6,700 nucleotides of DNA from positions 1 through 6,700 of the forward strand of contig JAJYIC010000139.1 of NCBI GenBank assembly GCA_021790295.1, read 5' to 3'. The position numbers and the translations under genes were made by a program. Origin of the DNA: Pseudomonadota bacterium. GTDB taxonomy: Bacteria > Pseudomonadota > Alphaproteobacteria > ATCC43930 > CGMCC-115725. Positions 6,314 to 6,700 of the stretch are shown one piece after another. Every line of letters starts with the position of its first letter. Within the stretch, counting starts at the first letter, position 1. Under the pieces are notes generated by a model. The model worked only from the letters and a program-made list of their open reading frames with translations. It made no database searches and was not told where the DNA came from.

Positions 6314-6700
6314 ATGTCCATACGCAACCTCGACACGCTGTTTCGCCCGGCCTCGATCGCCCTTGTCGGCGTCAGCCCGCGGCGCGGCTCGGTCGGCTTT
6401 GTTCTTGCCCGAAACCTGCGCCGCGCCGGTTTCAGAGGTCCCCTGATGCTCGTCAACCCGCATCACCGCGAGATCGCCGGCGCCCCCGTCTATCCCGATG
6501 TCGAAAGCCTGCCGGCGGCGCCCGATCTTGCCGTGATCGCGACCCCGCCCGCAACCGTGCCCCCTCTCATCGCCGCGCTCGGCGCGCGCGGAACGAAGGG
6601 CGCCGTCGTCATCAGCGCAGGCTTTAGCGAACTCGGGCAAGAGGGACGCGCCTTGCAGCAAAAGGCCCTCGAAGCCGCCCGCCCCACTCTGTTGCGTCTG
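6314..6700 (+). CDS. N-terminus of an NDP-forming acyl-CoA synthetase / Pat-like protein acetyltransferase, truncated by window
   Basis: There are 129 codons, open at the right edge. The start MSIRNLDTLFRPASIALVGVS, a glycine-rich SPRRGSVG turn and the strand LMLVNPHH form the CoA-binding Rossmann domain of the acetate-CoA ligase (ADP-forming) alpha subunit superfamily. VYPDVESLPAAPDLAVIATPP (59-79) and GAVVISAGFSELG (96-108) are typical of that domain. In proteobacteria such proteins are often about 800-900 residues, with a succinyl-CoA-ligase-like and ATP-grasp region plus a C-terminal GNAT domain (Pat/Pka), and acetylate lysines of acetyl-CoA synthetase and other enzymes. Whether this one has a GNAT domain or is a true acyl-CoA synthetase cannot be seen here. 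It follows the DUF2784 gene by 67 bp in the same direction. Confidence 0.85.
   Translation, partial: MSIRNLDTLFRPASIALVGVSPRRGSVGFVLARNLRRAGFRGPLMLVNPHHREIAGAPVYPDVESLPAAPDLAVIATPPATVPPLIAALGARGTKGAVVISAGFSELGQEGRALQQKALEAARPTLLRL

Noticed and set aside
5797..6456. Minus-strand frame of 219 codons across the DUF2784 gene
   Set aside because: It is a charged low-complexity sequence antisense to a hydrophobic gene and also covers both flanking control regions.
1..6700. CRISPR arrays, tRNA/rRNA genes, insertion sequences, phage or toxin-antitoxin modules
   Set aside because: No regularly spaced repeats, RNA gene signatures, transposase motifs or terminal inverted repeats were seen on either strand.

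Overview
This is a GC-rich bacterial window with five protein-coding genes, two of them cut by the window edges. There are no tRNA, rRNA, insertion sequence or CRISPR signals. Strong G/C bias at third codon positions opens long antisense frames, none of which looks like a gene. Base composition, a cytoplasmic-type GH15 glucoamylase and an NDP-forming acyl-CoA synthetase/Pat-like gene fit a high-GC proteobacterium, probably an alphaproteobacterium. That placement is inference; no single gene here fixes it.

Left arm, minus strand (1-5764): three genes read leftwards. First is a 788-residue GH15 glucoamylase (5764-3398) with both catalytic glutamates and no signal peptide. After about 300 bp without a gene comes a GT9 (heptosyltransferase-type) glycosyltransferase (3083-1635) with an unusual extra N-terminal region of about 165 residues. 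Its stop overlaps the GTG start of a large multi-pass membrane protein (1638-1), which runs off the left edge after 546 codons and may be a GT-C-type glycosyltransferase. The GT9/membrane-protein pair looks like a surface-glycan unit: a cytoplasmic nucleotide-sugar-using enzyme coupled to a polytopic membrane enzyme. The glucoamylase would act on cytoplasmic alpha-glucans, and its link to the other two is only positional.

Right arm, plus strand (5869-6700): a small DUF2784 membrane protein (5869-6246) is followed 67 bp later by the first 129 codons of an acyl-CoA synthetase (NDP-forming)/Pat-like protein, which runs off the right edge. The 104 bp between the two arms (5765-5868) holds control signals for both directions.

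Most worth a second look: (1) a possible 8-codon leader ORF with an AGGAGG site, whose stop overlaps the glucoamylase start as ATGA; (2) the 5' end of the GT9 gene, where a +1 frameshift or one surplus base would join a better start and N-terminus at 3093 to the main frame; (3) an all-GC hairpin with a T-run just before that gene's ribosome binding site. I see no convincing previously undescribed multi-gene system.
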